From the NCBI RefSeq assembly GCF_016901815.1, contig NZ_JACSNR010000011.1, forward strand, positions 18,472 through 82,471: a DNA stretch of 64,000 nt. The letters run 5' to 3'. A model generated the notes under the pieces. That model searched no databases. It saw only the letters and a program-made list of their open reading frames with translations, and was not told where the DNA came from. The position numbers were made by a program, and so were the translations under genes. Below, in pieces: positions 8,517 through 16,310 of the stretch (the stretch's first letter is position 1; each line of letters starts with the position of its first letter). The stretch is from Hydrogenoanaerobacterium saccharovorans (GTDB taxonomy: Bacteria; Bacillota; Clostridia; Oscillospirales; Ruminococcaceae).

Positions 8517-8940
8517 CGCCCTCCTCTATATCATCTACGATTTGAACCGGCAGGCCACCGGTGAGCTTCACATTCTCGGTCAGCAGACCATAGCGCTTGG
8601 CCAGCAGTTCTGCCGCTTTGACCTGTTCCCGGCCGCCGATATGCTTGGTGATAATCTCGGTGCCGATTGGGGTCCCAACTGCTACTTCCTCGGTGGCTTC
8701 GCCTCGGATCACACTGGTGAGATACCGGAGCACCTCCTCGGCGTCGGCGATCTTCTCCTGCTGCAGGTCGGCCATCAGCTCGTCTATACGCGCGCGGATG
8801 CGTACATTTGCATACAGCCTTGCACCTGTGCTGTTGGCCTGCTTGGGCGAATACCCCGCACGGATGGCCGCCTGTGCAGCGTTTCCGTCCCTGATATATT
8901 CCAGACAGAAAAGCTCCTGTCTTGCGCTCAGTTTTGCCAC
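8503..8940 (-). CDS. Phage terminase small subunit
   Basis: A 145-residue DNA-recognition subunit of the packaging enzyme. The N-terminal HTH region reads LSARQELFCLEYIRDGNAAQA then AIRAGYSPKQA, the classic terS pattern; a long coiled helix (ARIDELMADLQQEKIADAEEV) follows. It starts with GTG behind AAGGAGG. It is the first gene of the packaging/head operon; a hairpin terminator and the proposed late promoter lie immediately upstream. Confidence 0.92.
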   Translation of the reverse strand: MAKLSARQELFCLEYIRDGNAAQAAIRAGYSPKQANSTGARLYANVRIRARIDELMADLQQEKIADAEEVLRYLTSVIRGEATEEVAVGTPIGTEIITKHIGGREQVKAAELLAKRYGLLTENVKLTGGLPVQIVDDIEEGDGDG

Positions 8941-8980
8941 ACAGACCGCCTCCTTTCCCGATTCCCGGCACTATGGCATA

Positions 8981-9012
8981 AGAAAAGCCACCTGGCTCTC
9001 CTTCCAGGTGGC
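8981..9012 (-). terminator. Terminator in the leader before terS
   Basis: The minus strand forms GCCACCTGG / CCAGGTGGC (9 bp) followed by TTTTCTT. It lies between the proposed late promoter and terS, so late transcription must read through it. Confidence 0.75.
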
Positions 9013-9055
9013 TTATTCTCGGTTCGGCGGCTTTCCGCCTTTGCCCGATGATTTA

Positions 9056-9085
9056 AGTGTATCATGCAAAAAGACTGACTTTCAA
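9056..9085 (-). promoter_or_regulatory. Probable late promoter
   Basis: On the minus strand TTGAAA (9080-9085) and TACACT (9056-9061) are separated by 18 bases. Transcription would start near 9049, pass a GGCGG-AAA-CCGCC-type hairpin (about 9026-9040) and the terminator at 8981-9012, then reach terS. The -35 box lies inside a set of 10-bp repeats. Confidence 0.6.
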
Positions 9086-9120
9086 TGACATTAGCTGACA
9101 TTGACTGACAAAGACTGACA
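9071..9120. repeat. Five 10-bp direct repeats upstream of the packaging genes
   Basis: Five consecutive 10-base units share the core GACTGAC(A) on the plus strand: units start at 9071, 9081, 9091, 9101 and 9111. The last two are nearly identical; the others differ at two to four positions. The exact 10-base period puts every unit on one face of the helix. They overlap and extend upstream of the late promoter, so they suit binding sites for an activator or antiterminator; TerS binding is the alternative. Confidence 0.8.
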
Positions 9121-9184
9121 AACTTTCAGAGAAAATCTTGTATACCAAAAACTCGGAGAGTGAACCACAGAAAAAATGAAGTTT

Positions 9185-9640
9185 TCAGCCCACTTTTTTT
9201 AAGCTGTCAAGTGCCAGATTGTGCAGCCGGTAGGTAGCTCTCAGGCACTTGTCGTCATTATCACCGTAGATCTGGAGGGCCACTTCGCCCCAGGGCATGG
9301 GTTTCCAGCAGGCTCCGTCGATGTACCGCAGCCGAAGCACTTCCCGCTCCATTGGGTCCTGGATCTGGCTGATGGCTTCCTCGATCTTCTCCATCTCTCG
9401 GAGGTTTGCTTCGATCAGGGGACGGATTCGCTCCTCATACTCCATGCGGCGAAGCACCGCACCGGTCAATCTATCCCCGGCGCCTGCGTGCTGAGAGCCG
9501 TCTCCCTCCCGCATTTCCGGAAACTGCTCTCCACTCTTCATACGGGCCAGGCGTTCCAACTGATTCTCGTTCTCCATGCGAAGGGAGCGGTAACGCATCA
9601 GGCGCTCCTTTGTCATGGGCTGTGCAATTGATTCTTCCAC
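9185..9640 (-). CDS. Phage late-gene regulator, sigma-70 region 4-like (RinA/ArpU type)
   Basis: A 151-residue protein. The N-terminal half is a charged coiled coil; the C-terminal half has PMEREVLRLRYIDG followed by WGEVALQIYGD and CLRATYRLH, the pattern of a sigma region 4 helix-turn-helix. Phage proteins of this sort (RinA, ArpU and similar) turn on the packaging and head genes, and its position just upstream of the terS promoter region fits. It starts at GTG behind GGAGGGAG. The exact family cannot be settled by eye. Confidence 0.7.
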   Translation of the reverse strand: MEESIAQPMTKERLMRYRSLRMENENQLERLARMKSGEQFPEMREGDGSQHAGAGDRLTGAVLRRMEYEERIRPLIEANLREMEKIEEAISQIQDPMEREVLRLRYIDGACWKPMPWGEVALQIYGDNDDKCLRATYRLHNLALDSLKKVG

Positions 9641-9690
9641 TGTACTCTCCCTCCGTCATGTCATAAATCACTGCAGGATCTGTTTCCTTT

Positions 9691-10257
9691 CTACTCCAAA
9701 AAGAGAGGCTCTCCCCGGGCGGTCAGGCGGCACCGGTAAGGCGCTGCCGATTCCTCTGTGATGTACTTGACCCCGAAGTGCTGCTGCATATTCTCCCAGA
9801 TGCTCCAGGGCAGTTTATATACCTGCCCGCTCGCAAATCCACAAAGGACAAATGCCATGCCTCCCAGTTTGGCGCACCGGGTCAGGCGCTCTGCCTGATC
9901 TTCCGTGACCCGGTCCTGGGTGATCCGATCGGTGGCTGTGGACTTTGCTTCAAACATAACCGCCTGACCGCCAGCAAGGGTCCCTTTGTAGTCCGGCTGG
10001 GCCTGCTTTTCAAAGATCGCCACAAAGCGCCCTCCCTCCAACCTTTTGATGGGGCGCATGGGCTCCGGCGTCTTTTCGATGTCCGCCATACCCTTTTCCC
10101 GGTAGAGATCGCAGGCACCGGCGATGGCCTGCTCAAACTGAGCGCCCTGGGCTCGGCTCACCGCTCCCTGGTAGCTGCGCCGGAGCTGGGCTTCCCGTTT
10201 CTCACCCGCTATACGGGTCTGGTATTTCTCAAATTCCTCCTCGGTAAAGGTCAGCAC
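9691..10257 (-). CDS. RecU-like Holliday junction resolvase
   Basis: About 188 residues. The order of conserved parts matches RecU and penicillin-binding protein-related factor A: GAQFEQAI near the N-terminus, a QPDYKG segment with the metal-binding Asp, then VMFEAKST with the catalytic Glu and Lys, and FVLCGFASGQVYKLP in the last third. RecU cuts four-way DNA junctions; phage copies resolve replication or recombination branches before packaging. The GTG at 10257 is preferred since AAGGAGGAG stands 7 bases ahead; an in-frame ATG seven codons earlier has no site. Confidence 0.8.
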   Translation of the reverse strand: MLTFTEEEFEKYQTRIAGEKREAQLRRSYQGAVSRAQGAQFEQAIAGACDLYREKGMADIEKTPEPMRPIKRLEGGRFVAIFEKQAQPDYKGTLAGGQAVMFEAKSTATDRITQDRVTEDQAERLTRCAKLGGMAFVLCGFASGQVYKLPWSIWENMQQHFGVKYITEESAAPYRCRLTARGEPLFLE

Positions 10258-10359
10258 TGGTTCTCCTCCTTCTTTCATTCGATATAATTGACCATTTTCG
10301 TGGCCTCACGAAAATGATTGCGACTTCTGTTTGTTATTGCCCACCTATTCATTTCTCTC

Positions 10360-10995
10360 TTATGACAGCTCCTTCTTCTTTCGTTTGAAAGATTTGCAAC
10401 AATCCCCCTCACCAGTATATTTGCGCATTCCATTTTCATGGTCTGACCATTTGCGGCAAATGCACATATAATCGCCAAGTCTCTCAAATCCTTGTGAATC
10501 ATCTTCGTCCCAGTACACGCACTCCTTGCACTTCCCAATCGGCGGCATTGGTCGGGCGCTCTGTGCTGCTTCTCCGGCACAGGCCGCATAGCCCGCTAAG
10601 TCCACAAAATTATCCGGCTTATCGTTCACGGCTGCCCGGGCGATTTTAAGCAGTGCCATCAGGATCGCCACATCTTGTTCCCGGATTCCTACATTTGCCC
10701 CAGATGATACGCAGACCGCCCTGATGTAGGGCTCCCACAGCTGGGCTATGAGATCAAAGCTGTCCTCCGGCTCACCATACTCTTCATCTCTGTCACCAGC
10801 AACACACTTCCCGGCAGCTTCCAGGATCTCTGCCCGGGTTCTGATAGCAGGAGCGCTCAGCTGTTCCACTGCCTCCCGCAGAATCCGGCAGCCCTTTGTG
10901 GTGCAGTTGTGCTCATACCCACAGCCCAGGCAGGCCAGGCTCCCGGTCTGCACCTTCAGGCGATCCAGGGCCTGGATCAGCTCCTCATTCGCCAT
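10360..10995 (-). CDS. DUF6378 domain phage protein with Cys-rich C-terminus
   Basis: About 211 residues. An N-terminal Cys cluster (CLGCGYEHNCTTKGC) is followed by the DUF6378 region, about residues 55-145, with DRDEEYGEPEDSFDLIAQLW and KPDNFVDLAGYAAC. A second Cys group near the end (CKECVYW, CICRKW) suggests bound zinc. DUF6378 is common in phage early regions and has no known activity. The ATG at 10995 has GGGAGGTGG before it and overlaps the upstream gene by 11 bases. Confidence 0.75.
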   Translation of the reverse strand: MANEELIQALDRLKVQTGSLACLGCGYEHNCTTKGCRILREAVEQLSAPAIRTRAEILEAAGKCVAGDRDEEYGEPEDSFDLIAQLWEPYIRAVCVSSGANVGIREQDVAILMALLKIARAAVNDKPDNFVDLAGYAACAGEAAQSARPMPPIGKCKECVYWDEDDSQGFERLGDYMCICRKWSDHENGMRKYTGEGDCCKSFKRKKKELS

Positions 10996-11242
10996 CTCGC
11001 TCCACCTCCCAGACATGGGGACAGTCTTTGCAGTCCTTGATAGTGGTTTCGTTCAGGTTGTCAAACGGGCAGGTCTCGCCCATTTCCACTTTCCCCTCGG
11101 TCAGTCCGCATTCGTACTTTGTCATAGCTATCCCCTTTCTCGGTTGGTGAAACCGGGCAATCATAATTCTGGTAAGTGCTTTTACCTCATTCCGGCTGAA
11201 TCCCATCCCCATCAGGAGCTTTTCAAAACGCTTGCGCTTCAC
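10985..11242 (-). CDS. Small phage protein with Cys motif
   Basis: An 85-residue protein from a GTG behind GGAGGTGATG. The first 38 residues are basic and helical (MKRKRFEKLLMGMGFSRNE), as in small phage early proteins; the rest is acidic and contains CPFDN and CKDCPHVW. An internal ATG at codon 40 also has a fair ribosome site (AAAGGGG), so a shorter second product is possible. Function unknown. Confidence 0.65.
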   Translation of the reverse strand: MKRKRFEKLLMGMGFSRNEVKALTRIMIARFHQPRKGIAMTKYECGLTEGKVEMGETCPFDNLNETTIKDCKDCPHVWEVERDGE

Positions 11243-11248
11243 CCCTCA

Positions 11249-11803
11249 TCACCTCCAGATTCCTGTGACTTCGACCAAGGCAGTTTTCAGGCCCGGAAGC
11301 GGCACACCATCTTTTTCGCCAAAGGCGTCATACGGGGCGATCACTGCCGCAATATACATACCCTCTTTGACTGCCAGCACCGGCTTTCCTTCCATCTCCC
11401 GGACAAAATAGTCCTTGCTCTCCAGCGGTGCCAGATAGTCCGTATCAATGGGCAGGATATCCTCTGCCCCATATACCCGGTAGAGCCGGATCTCTCTGCC
11501 ACCAATAATCAGGCCCAGAGTTGCCCGGGTGGCTTCCATATCCTTGCGCTGTTTGGGAAAGTCCCGCATCCAGTCTGCCTCCTCCCGGCTCTCGTCCTGG
11601 AGAAAATAGCTGTCCAGCTGGTCGCCCTTGATGCCGGCGAACCGTGCCAGCATATTGGCGGTGAGCCCCATATTGTCCACCCGATAGGCTGCGGGTCCCA
11701 GGATCACCCACTGGTCGGTCACCTCTCCGCCATCATTCACAACATTCGTCACATGGAAACTCCCGGCGGACTTGCACATACCCGCTATCTTTTTCAGATT
11801 CAT
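11249..11803 (-). CDS. Conserved phage protein of unknown function
   Basis: A 184-residue acidic protein of mixed alpha/beta type, starting MNLKKIAGMCKSAGSFHV and holding TDYLAPLESKDYFVREM in the C-terminal half. Similar openings occur in early-region proteins of other Firmicutes phages, but I know no function. AGGAGGAG precedes the ATG, and the start overlaps the upstream stop by 4 bases, indicating coupled translation. Confidence 0.65.
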   Translation of the reverse strand: MNLKKIAGMCKSAGSFHVTNVVNDGGEVTDQWVILGPAAYRVDNMGLTANMLARFAGIKGDQLDSYFLQDESREEADWMRDFPKQRKDMEATRATLGLIIGGREIRLYRVYGAEDILPIDTDYLAPLESKDYFVREMEGKPVLAVKEGMYIAAVIAPYDAFGEKDGVPLPGLKTALVEVTGIWR

Positions 11804-12117
11804 ATTTTCTCCTCCTGGGCCAGTCCCATCATTCTTGCATGCGATACCAGCTCTTCCAGCACGGCCCTGGCCGCTTCTTCGGTATCTGCTTTCTGGGCAC
11901 GACCCGCAAGATTATGCATTACCATCTGCATTCCAAGAAGGGCTGCATGCTCCTCTGCGGCGTTGGCTGCCGCCTGAAACGCATAGAAGAGTTCCTCGGC
12001 GTTATGGTACTCTCGGCTATACCGGGAAATCCCGGTTTCCTGGTAGTTCTGGTAGGCTTTATCTGCCTTGACTGCGTACTTTTTAGCCAGGACTTCCAGT
12101 TCTGCTTTGCTCATCAT
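11800..12117 (-). CDS. Helical phage protein of unknown function
   Basis: A 105-residue Ala/Glu-rich, almost wholly helical protein (KAELEVLAKKYAVKADKAY; later EEAARAVLEELVSHARMMG). No family recognised. GGAGGAATAAACCT precedes ATG-ATG. It overlaps the next gene by 4 bases. Confidence 0.65.
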   Translation of the reverse strand: MMSKAELEVLAKKYAVKADKAYQNYQETGISRYSREYHNAEELFYAFQAAANAAEEHAALLGMQMVMHNLAGRAQKADTEEAARAVLEELVSHARMMGLAQEEKI

Positions 12118-12121
12118 AGGT

Positions 12122-12361
12122 TTATTCCTCCTGTCCCTGGGCTTCCATCCACTCGTCCCATTCGGTCAGATCCGGCGGCGTAGGCATCGGCTGCCAGCAC
12201 AGGATCTTCTTGACCCGAGTTCCATAAACCTTCCACCAGCCGTCACGTTCCCGGGTGCCGGCTTCACTGACCAGTTTCCCGTCCCTGATCCGGCACAGGA
12301 TCACCGGCTCATAAAGCGGCGGTTCTTTCGGCGTCACAGGACGCCAGTTGTCTGTCCTCAT
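12122..12361 (-). CDS. DUF551-like phage protein
   Basis: A 79-residue protein with the DUF551-type spacing of aromatic residues: WRPVTPKEPPLYEPVILC at the start, DGWWKVYG in the middle, and ILCWQPMPTPPDLTEWDEW near the end. Such short proteins are frequent in phage early regions and have no known activity. The ATG at 12361 is chosen for its GGAGG site; upstream in-frame ATGs lack one. Two more genes here (13655, 14392) carry a related C-terminal module. Confidence 0.75.
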   Translation of the reverse strand: MRTDNWRPVTPKEPPLYEPVILCRIRDGKLVSEAGTRERDGWWKVYGTRVKKILCWQPMPTPPDLTEWDEWMEAQGQEE

Positions 12362-12374
12362 CTTTGTTTCCCTC

Positions 12375-12968
12375 CTATCCATTGAACTGCACATACCGAG
12401 CGCTGGCATAAAACCCATGACGGCTCCAATACAAGCGGCTCATGGGGTGTTCCGGCGCCTCGGTTGTAATAATCCCGCTATCCTCCAGCAGCTCCTTCCG
12501 GTGCTTCTGATATGCTGCCTCCAGCTTTTTGGGGTTATCATAGAGCTCCAGGAATTGATAGGTTATAGCATCTTTCCAGAAGAGCATATTTCCCTTGTAG
12601 ATCCCGATCTGCCCCCACATCGGCGGGTCGTTCCCGTCATAGGGACGGTACAGGACCGTGAGGCGGCGCTCCAGTCCGCTGGGGATCACCGTCTGATACT
12701 GCGGCAGCAGCTCCACTGCCCGGCGGCGCAGTTCATCGACTGATGCTGCTCCTTCCTCATAGGAGTAGCAAATCCCTCTGCTTGTCCGGTAAAACGGGTG
12801 GTTCGGCAGACTCTCCACCTTGGTGACCATGGCCTCCTCGCATTCAGCCAGCACCAACCGCCCAACGGTGTCTCCCACCATGCGGAGATCCGGGAACTTC
12901 ATAGGCGACTCCTGTGCCGGCGCAAACAAAGACAGCTGCTCCCACATGGGTTCTGCGCATCTTTTCAC
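12375..12968 (-). CDS. Phage protein of unknown function
   Basis: A 197-residue soluble protein from a GTG (12968) with GGAG ten bases ahead. It has an early LSLFAP segment, a central SRGICYSYEEGAASVDELRR and a C-terminal YWSRHGFYASARYVQFN rich in aromatics. No family recognised. Flanked by early phage genes on the same strand with short gaps. Confidence 0.6.
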   Translation of the reverse strand: MKRCAEPMWEQLSLFAPAQESPMKFPDLRMVGDTVGRLVLAECEEAMVTKVESLPNHPFYRTSRGICYSYEEGAASVDELRRRAVELLPQYQTVIPSGLERRLTVLYRPYDGNDPPMWGQIGIYKGNMLFWKDAITYQFLELYDNPKKLEAAYQKHRKELLEDSGIITTEAPEHPMSRLYWSRHGFYASARYVQFNG

Positions 12969-12974
12969 CGCGTT

Positions 12975-13649
12975 TCACTCCTTCCGCTTTATCCTCATTG
13001 GGGTTGGGTTCGGCCCTGTTTTGGGGCCAGGAAAGCCCGGGCACTGATCTGCGGGCCAGGGACGCAGCTCGTCCCGGTCAATGGGATAGTGGCAGGCGCT
13101 GATTCCACCACCCAATCCGCTGAGAGGCCTCCAATGCCGACATGTTTCCTTATGTCTGCAAAGAGTACCGGGCTGACCAGTCTGCTGGAGCTTGTCTTCA
13201 GTGGTGATGATATCCTGGGTATACTTTCGGACCATATAAACAGTTACGCCCGCCACTGCTGCTGCCTCTCTGATCAAAAGCCCGGATCTGCGCAGTTCCC
13301 GGATCTCCTCAATTTTCTCTGCTGGAAGGTCATTACTCTGATGATTTCCTTTTTTCCTTCTGGGAAGGTCCTTTGTGCATCGCTGGATCGCCTGATATGA
13401 TGCACCGGTCTCCAGCCGGATCTGCATATATGGTTTCCCTTCTTCATAGAGCCGCCGGATGGTTTCAACTCGCTCGGCAGACAGCCTGGGCGCAGCTCTC
13501 CGAACATTCTCCATTTCATTGGTCAATTTCACCACTGTGTTGTAGGCCACTCCTGCCTGCTTCTGGATTTCCTTGATAGGCATTCCGCTGGCACGAAGTT
13601 CCCGGACCTGCTGTACCAGCTCCGGCGTGATTTTGGTGCGCTTTCCCAT
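12975..13649 (-). CDS. Protein with three tandem helix-turn-helix repeats and a Cys/His tail
   Basis: A 224-residue protein. Three similar segments follow each other: LVQQVRELRASGMPIKEI, RVETIRRLYEEGKPYMQI and KIEEIRELRRSGLLIREA, each followed by a short recognition-helix-like stretch (YNTVVKL, YQAIQRC, VYMVRKY). These look like resolvase/IS-type HTH units. The last 60 residues hold CRHKETCRHW and CHYPIDRD...CPGF, a possible zinc site. It likely binds DNA at an extended or repeated site. The ATG at 13649 has GGAGGTG in front; the gene overlaps nothing and lies in the early operon. Confidence 0.7.
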   Translation of the reverse strand: MGKRTKITPELVQQVRELRASGMPIKEIQKQAGVAYNTVVKLTNEMENVRRAAPRLSAERVETIRRLYEEGKPYMQIRLETGASYQAIQRCTKDLPRRKKGNHQSNDLPAEKIEEIRELRRSGLLIREAAAVAGVTVYMVRKYTQDIITTEDKLQQTGQPGTLCRHKETCRHWRPLSGLGGGISACHYPIDRDELRPWPADQCPGFPGPKTGPNPTPMRIKRKE

Positions 13650-13654
13650 CTCAT

Positions 13655-14041
13655 TCACACCTCCGGGAGAGGCTGCCACTTTGTAATGCGGTACGCCTCC
13701 CGCTCCTCATACCGCCCACTCAGTTCGTACCATTCTTCGTACCATTCCTGGGCCTCTCTTTGGTACCAAAGTGTCGTTGCCTGGGCCGCCCCTTCAATCT
13801 GCACAATGTACTCGCCATCTTCTTCTGGCTTCTCCTGGGGCCAGATCCGCCAGGTGCTCTGGCGTTCCTCTTCAAACCGGCGGCTGGTGCTCTCCCTGAG
13901 CGCCTTTTCCCGGACCAGCCGGTCGATGATCCGACCGATTTCCTTTTCAGGCAGACCCACAGCCTCTGCCCAATGCATCAGGCGCCAGTATGTCTGCTTG
14001 GTCACAATGGCATGAAGATGCCGCAGATTCTTCTTGATCAT
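13655..14041 (-). CDS. Phage protein with DUF551-like C-terminus
   Basis: A 128-residue protein. The N-terminal part (KQTYWRLMHWAEAVGLPEKE) resembles a short wing or ribbon HTH; the C-terminal half has DGEYIVQIEGAAQATTLWY and ends YRITKWQPLPEV, the DUF551-like pattern. It precedes the triple-HTH gene by 5 bases. Function unknown. Confidence 0.65.
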   Translation of the reverse strand: MIKKNLRHLHAIVTKQTYWRLMHWAEAVGLPEKEIGRIIDRLVREKALRESTSRRFEEERQSTWRIWPQEKPEEDGEYIVQIEGAAQATTLWYQREAQEWYEEWYELSGRYEEREAYRITKWQPLPEV

Positions 14042-14046
14042 GGCTT

Positions 14047-14262
14047 TTATCCTTTCCGGGTGCGGCTGCCCGCTACCCTGTCATATTCCTCTTTGTTTAC
14101 CACCATCACGGTGGCAGGGTCTATCCCGATGTGGGCAAAACACCCCCGGAAGAAATTCCACTGGCTGGGCCGGATCAGCCGGCTGCAGTCCTCTTTATCG
14201 TCCATCAGATGGACCTTTACGGCGGTTTCCGCACCGCCGATGGTTGCGATCCCGTAAAGCAT
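14047..14262 (-). CDS. Small phage protein
   Basis: A 71-residue protein (MLYGIATIGGAETAVKVHL; central WNFFRGCFAHIGIDP) with no known family. GAGGAGGG stands seven bases ahead of the ATG. Its first 22 codons overlap the end of the zinc-ribbon gene at 14195 in another frame; the good ribosome site argues that both are used. Confidence 0.6.
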   Translation of the reverse strand: MLYGIATIGGAETAVKVHLMDDKEDCSRLIRPSQWNFFRGCFAHIGIDPATVMVVNKEEYDRVAGSRTRKG

Positions 14263-14395
14263 TCCGCTCCCTCCTCTTCTGCTCTGCGCACACCGGGCAG
14301 AGGTACTCCCCCACCGGCGCCCACAGGCTCACATTCCATTCACGCCCGCACCGGGAACATACCTCATAGCGGGCGCCGTACCGATGGGCGGTCAT
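14195..14395 (-). CDS. Zinc-ribbon-like small phage protein
   Basis: A 66-residue protein with CSRCGREWNV and YLCPVCAEQKRR, two CxxC knuckles forming a zinc ribbon, followed by a basic tail (RDRNHRRCGNRRKG). Its ATG overlaps the stop of the upstream gene by 4 bases. The basic tail is encoded within the 68-base overlap with the next gene, so the functional part may end at about residue 45. Nucleic acid binding is a guess. Confidence 0.55.
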   Translation of the reverse strand: MTAHRYGARYEVCSRCGREWNVSLWAPVGEYLCPVCAEQKRRERNALRDRNHRRCGNRRKGPSDGR

Positions 14396-14853
14396 ACCTG
14401 CTCCCCGGCTGCGATCTTATCCCAGATCTCCTGGATTTTCTTCTTGACTTCCTCCGGGGCTTCCGGCGCTGACTGCCAGCAATGTACTGTGGGATTTTCC
14501 CACTCAGGCCACTCGTCAACTACCCATCCGGCAGAATCTTCTCCATAGTAGCTGGCGGTCTGATAGCTTCCCGTGAGAGTGGTTCCGTCTGCGGGCGATC
14601 CGCTTACAATGGCAATCACTGTTTCCCCGTCCGGCGGGAGCTCTCCCTTCTCCGGGCGGAACCAGCCGTCCCCGGCTTCCTGGCTCTCGAGCTTTTCCCA
14701 GCAGCAGGCAGCGGCGATCCGGTACATTCCCGCTATCTTCTCGCAAAAGTCCGCATCGGCCTTGGTATCTGCTTCCCTTGCCTCCTGCTCGTACTCATGG
14801 GCGGCCTTCTCCATCTCAAGAATTACTTCTTTCAGTTCATTGATTGTGGTCAT
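14392..14853 (-). CDS. DUF551-like phage protein with helical N-terminus
   Basis: A 153-residue protein. Residues 1-65 form an acidic helical segment (INELKEVILEMEKAAHEYE); about 65-140 is DUF551-like, with DGWFRPEKGELPPDGETV, a Tyr-rich middle and TVHCWQSAPEAPEEV. The ATG at 14853 is chosen for GGAGGATATACC just ahead; a longer frame to 14934 has no site. Function unknown. Confidence 0.65.
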   Translation of the reverse strand: MTTINELKEVILEMEKAAHEYEQEAREADTKADADFCEKIAGMYRIAAACCWEKLESQEAGDGWFRPEKGELPPDGETVIAIVSGSPADGTTLTGSYQTASYYGEDSAGWVVDEWPEWENPTVHCWQSAPEAPEEVKKKIQEIWDKIAAGEQV

Positions 14854-14875
14854 TGGTATATCCTCCATTCTATGG

Positions 14876-15103
14876 TCAAACTGTGATGCCTTTGGGTCTG
14901 GCCTGGATCGTGATCCTGGCTTTCGTGATCTCAACGCTCAGCACTCTGGCTTCCAACACTCCCAGTGCTCCGTGAGAGCTGAGCCAGCTGGGACTTTCCG
15001 CCCGGCATACGATGTCCGGGCCGTACCGGACCACTGTGTCGATTTTTTCTTCCGCCGGGAGAATGACATTCAGCCAATCCTCTACGGTCAATCGTTTGGC
15101 CAT
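14876..15103 (-). CDS. Small phage protein of unknown function
   Basis: A 75-residue protein starting MAKRLTVEDWLNVILPAEEK, with a beta-rich second half (ARVLSVEITKARITIQARP). GGGAGGGACAAGCC precedes the ATG. No family recognised. It overlaps the upstream gene by 16 bases and belongs to the early operon. Confidence 0.6.
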   Translation of the reverse strand: MAKRLTVEDWLNVILPAEEKIDTVVRYGPDIVCRAESPSWLSSHGALGVLEARVLSVEITKARITIQARPKGITV

Positions 15104-15498
15104 GGCTTGTCCCTCCCATATTCCTTCTTGTATTTCCGGGTGAGGGTGTCCTCCCCGGTCATGGCGCTGATGCACCGGCAGCAAAGCCCCAGCAACTGCT
15201 CCGCCGGGAGAGCACCCAGCCCTTTGTAAATCTCGGACTGCATCTCCCCGGCCTGGCGGATCGCCTCCTGGATCTGCTTATGGGCTTTCAGGTGCGCTGC
15301 CTCCTGCTCACGGTAGAGCCGGTGCGCCTGGTAGAGCTTCCGGCGTTCTACTTCGGCTTCCTCTTTCTCCAGCTTCCCGGCGTGAAAGCGGTCATACACC
15401 TCCCGCAGGCAGTGATAGACATACCGGTCGCCGAGATTGGCAATGTCCGGCAGCTTGTCCACGCTCTGGGCCAGCCGGTCTATTTCCTGAAACTTCAT
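15088..15498 (-). CDS. Helical phage protein downstream of rep
   Basis: A 136-residue charged, largely helical protein (DRLAQSVDKLPDIANLGDR; EAEVERRKLYQAHRLYREQ), with two Cys close together (LLGLCCRCISAM). It lies 8 bases after the rep gene and is likely co-translated. No family recognised; a replication accessory role would fit the place but is unproved. Confidence 0.6.
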   Translation of the reverse strand: MKFQEIDRLAQSVDKLPDIANLGDRYVYHCLREVYDRFHAGKLEKEEAEVERRKLYQAHRLYREQEAAHLKAHKQIQEAIRQAGEMQSEIYKGLGALPAEQLLGLCCRCISAMTGEDTLTRKYKKEYGRDKPWPND

Positions 15499-15506
15499 TC
15501 CGCCCG

Positions 15507-16238
15507 CTACTCCTTTCTGCGCTCGGTGACGATCTGCAGTAGTTCGTAATACTGGTACGGCGTGCCGAATAACTCATGGACGCCGTTCTGGACTTCTCCC
15601 AGCATCATGTATCCCTTGGGGACTTTCAGGTCTTTCCTCCAGCGGCTCCGCCCAGTCTCCTCGATGGTGACCTTTGGTTTCCTCAGATTCTTTGATGGAT
15701 TCCACCGCCGCCCGCTGACCAGCTTCTGGCGGAAGGTCCGCCGGGTCTCTTTGATTAGGTACGCCGCCAGAGGCTTGAAGTTCCCCTCGGCATAGAGATA
15801 GCCCGGGCGGATATTCCCGTGGGGCCAGATGTCTTGCAGCAGTCCAGGGTCGATCCGTGGCAGAATGATGTGGAAGTGTGGCGCTGTGCTCTCGTATTCG
15901 CACACCCAGATGTATCGCAGCTCCCTCCCCTGCTTTTTGTAAACTGCCCGGCATTTCCGGAGAAAGGCCTGCATATCCTTTTTGAGAAGGGACTTGTCCG
16001 CTGGGCGGTTCTCCTTCCGGTAAGTGAGAACCAGATGCAGGTCCCCCGGCTGGAAGTTCTCCAGCAAAGTCAGCCACAGTTTGAACTCACTCCGGCGTTC
16101 ATTGGCTTCTGCCACCCTCTCCGGGGTTGGCTTTTCCCTCTGTCCCCGTCCGGCCCTTACTCCATACCGGGGACTGTAATATCGCTCCACCACCGTCACC
16201 GGTCCTGCCCGGTAGGTGGCCTTTATGTATCCCGCCAT
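15507..16238 (-). CDS. HUH-type rolling-circle replication initiator-like protein
   Basis: A 243-residue protein of the Rep ORF2/G2P-like group. The diagnostic metal site is APHFHIILPRI (about residue 123), a His-hydrophobic-His motif; upstream is LHLVLTYRKENRP, as in HUH enzymes, and downstream FKPLAAYLIKETRR holds the candidate nucleophile Tyr (about residue 159). HUH proteins nick one DNA strand and stay bound to the 5' end through Tyr. No helicase or helicase loader is seen among the early genes, so this may be the replication starter of the phage. GAGAGG precedes the ATG. The 154-base leader carries an antisense RNA gene on the other strand. Confidence 0.8.
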   Translation of the reverse strand: MAGYIKATYRAGPVTVVERYYSPRYGVRAGRGQREKPTPERVAEANERRSEFKLWLTLLENFQPGDLHLVLTYRKENRPADKSLLKKDMQAFLRKCRAVYKKQGRELRYIWVCEYESTAPHFHIILPRIDPGLLQDIWPHGNIRPGYLYAEGNFKPLAAYLIKETRRTFRQKLVSGRRWNPSKNLRKPKVTIEETGRSRWRKDLKVPKGYMMLGEVQNGVHELFGTPYQYYELLQIVTERRKE

Positions 16239-16310
16239 TTTTCAACCTCTCAGCTATTACAGTGTCGAAAAGATAATTGCTTTACCAAGTCTGCAAAGGC
16301 GCATGGCGCC

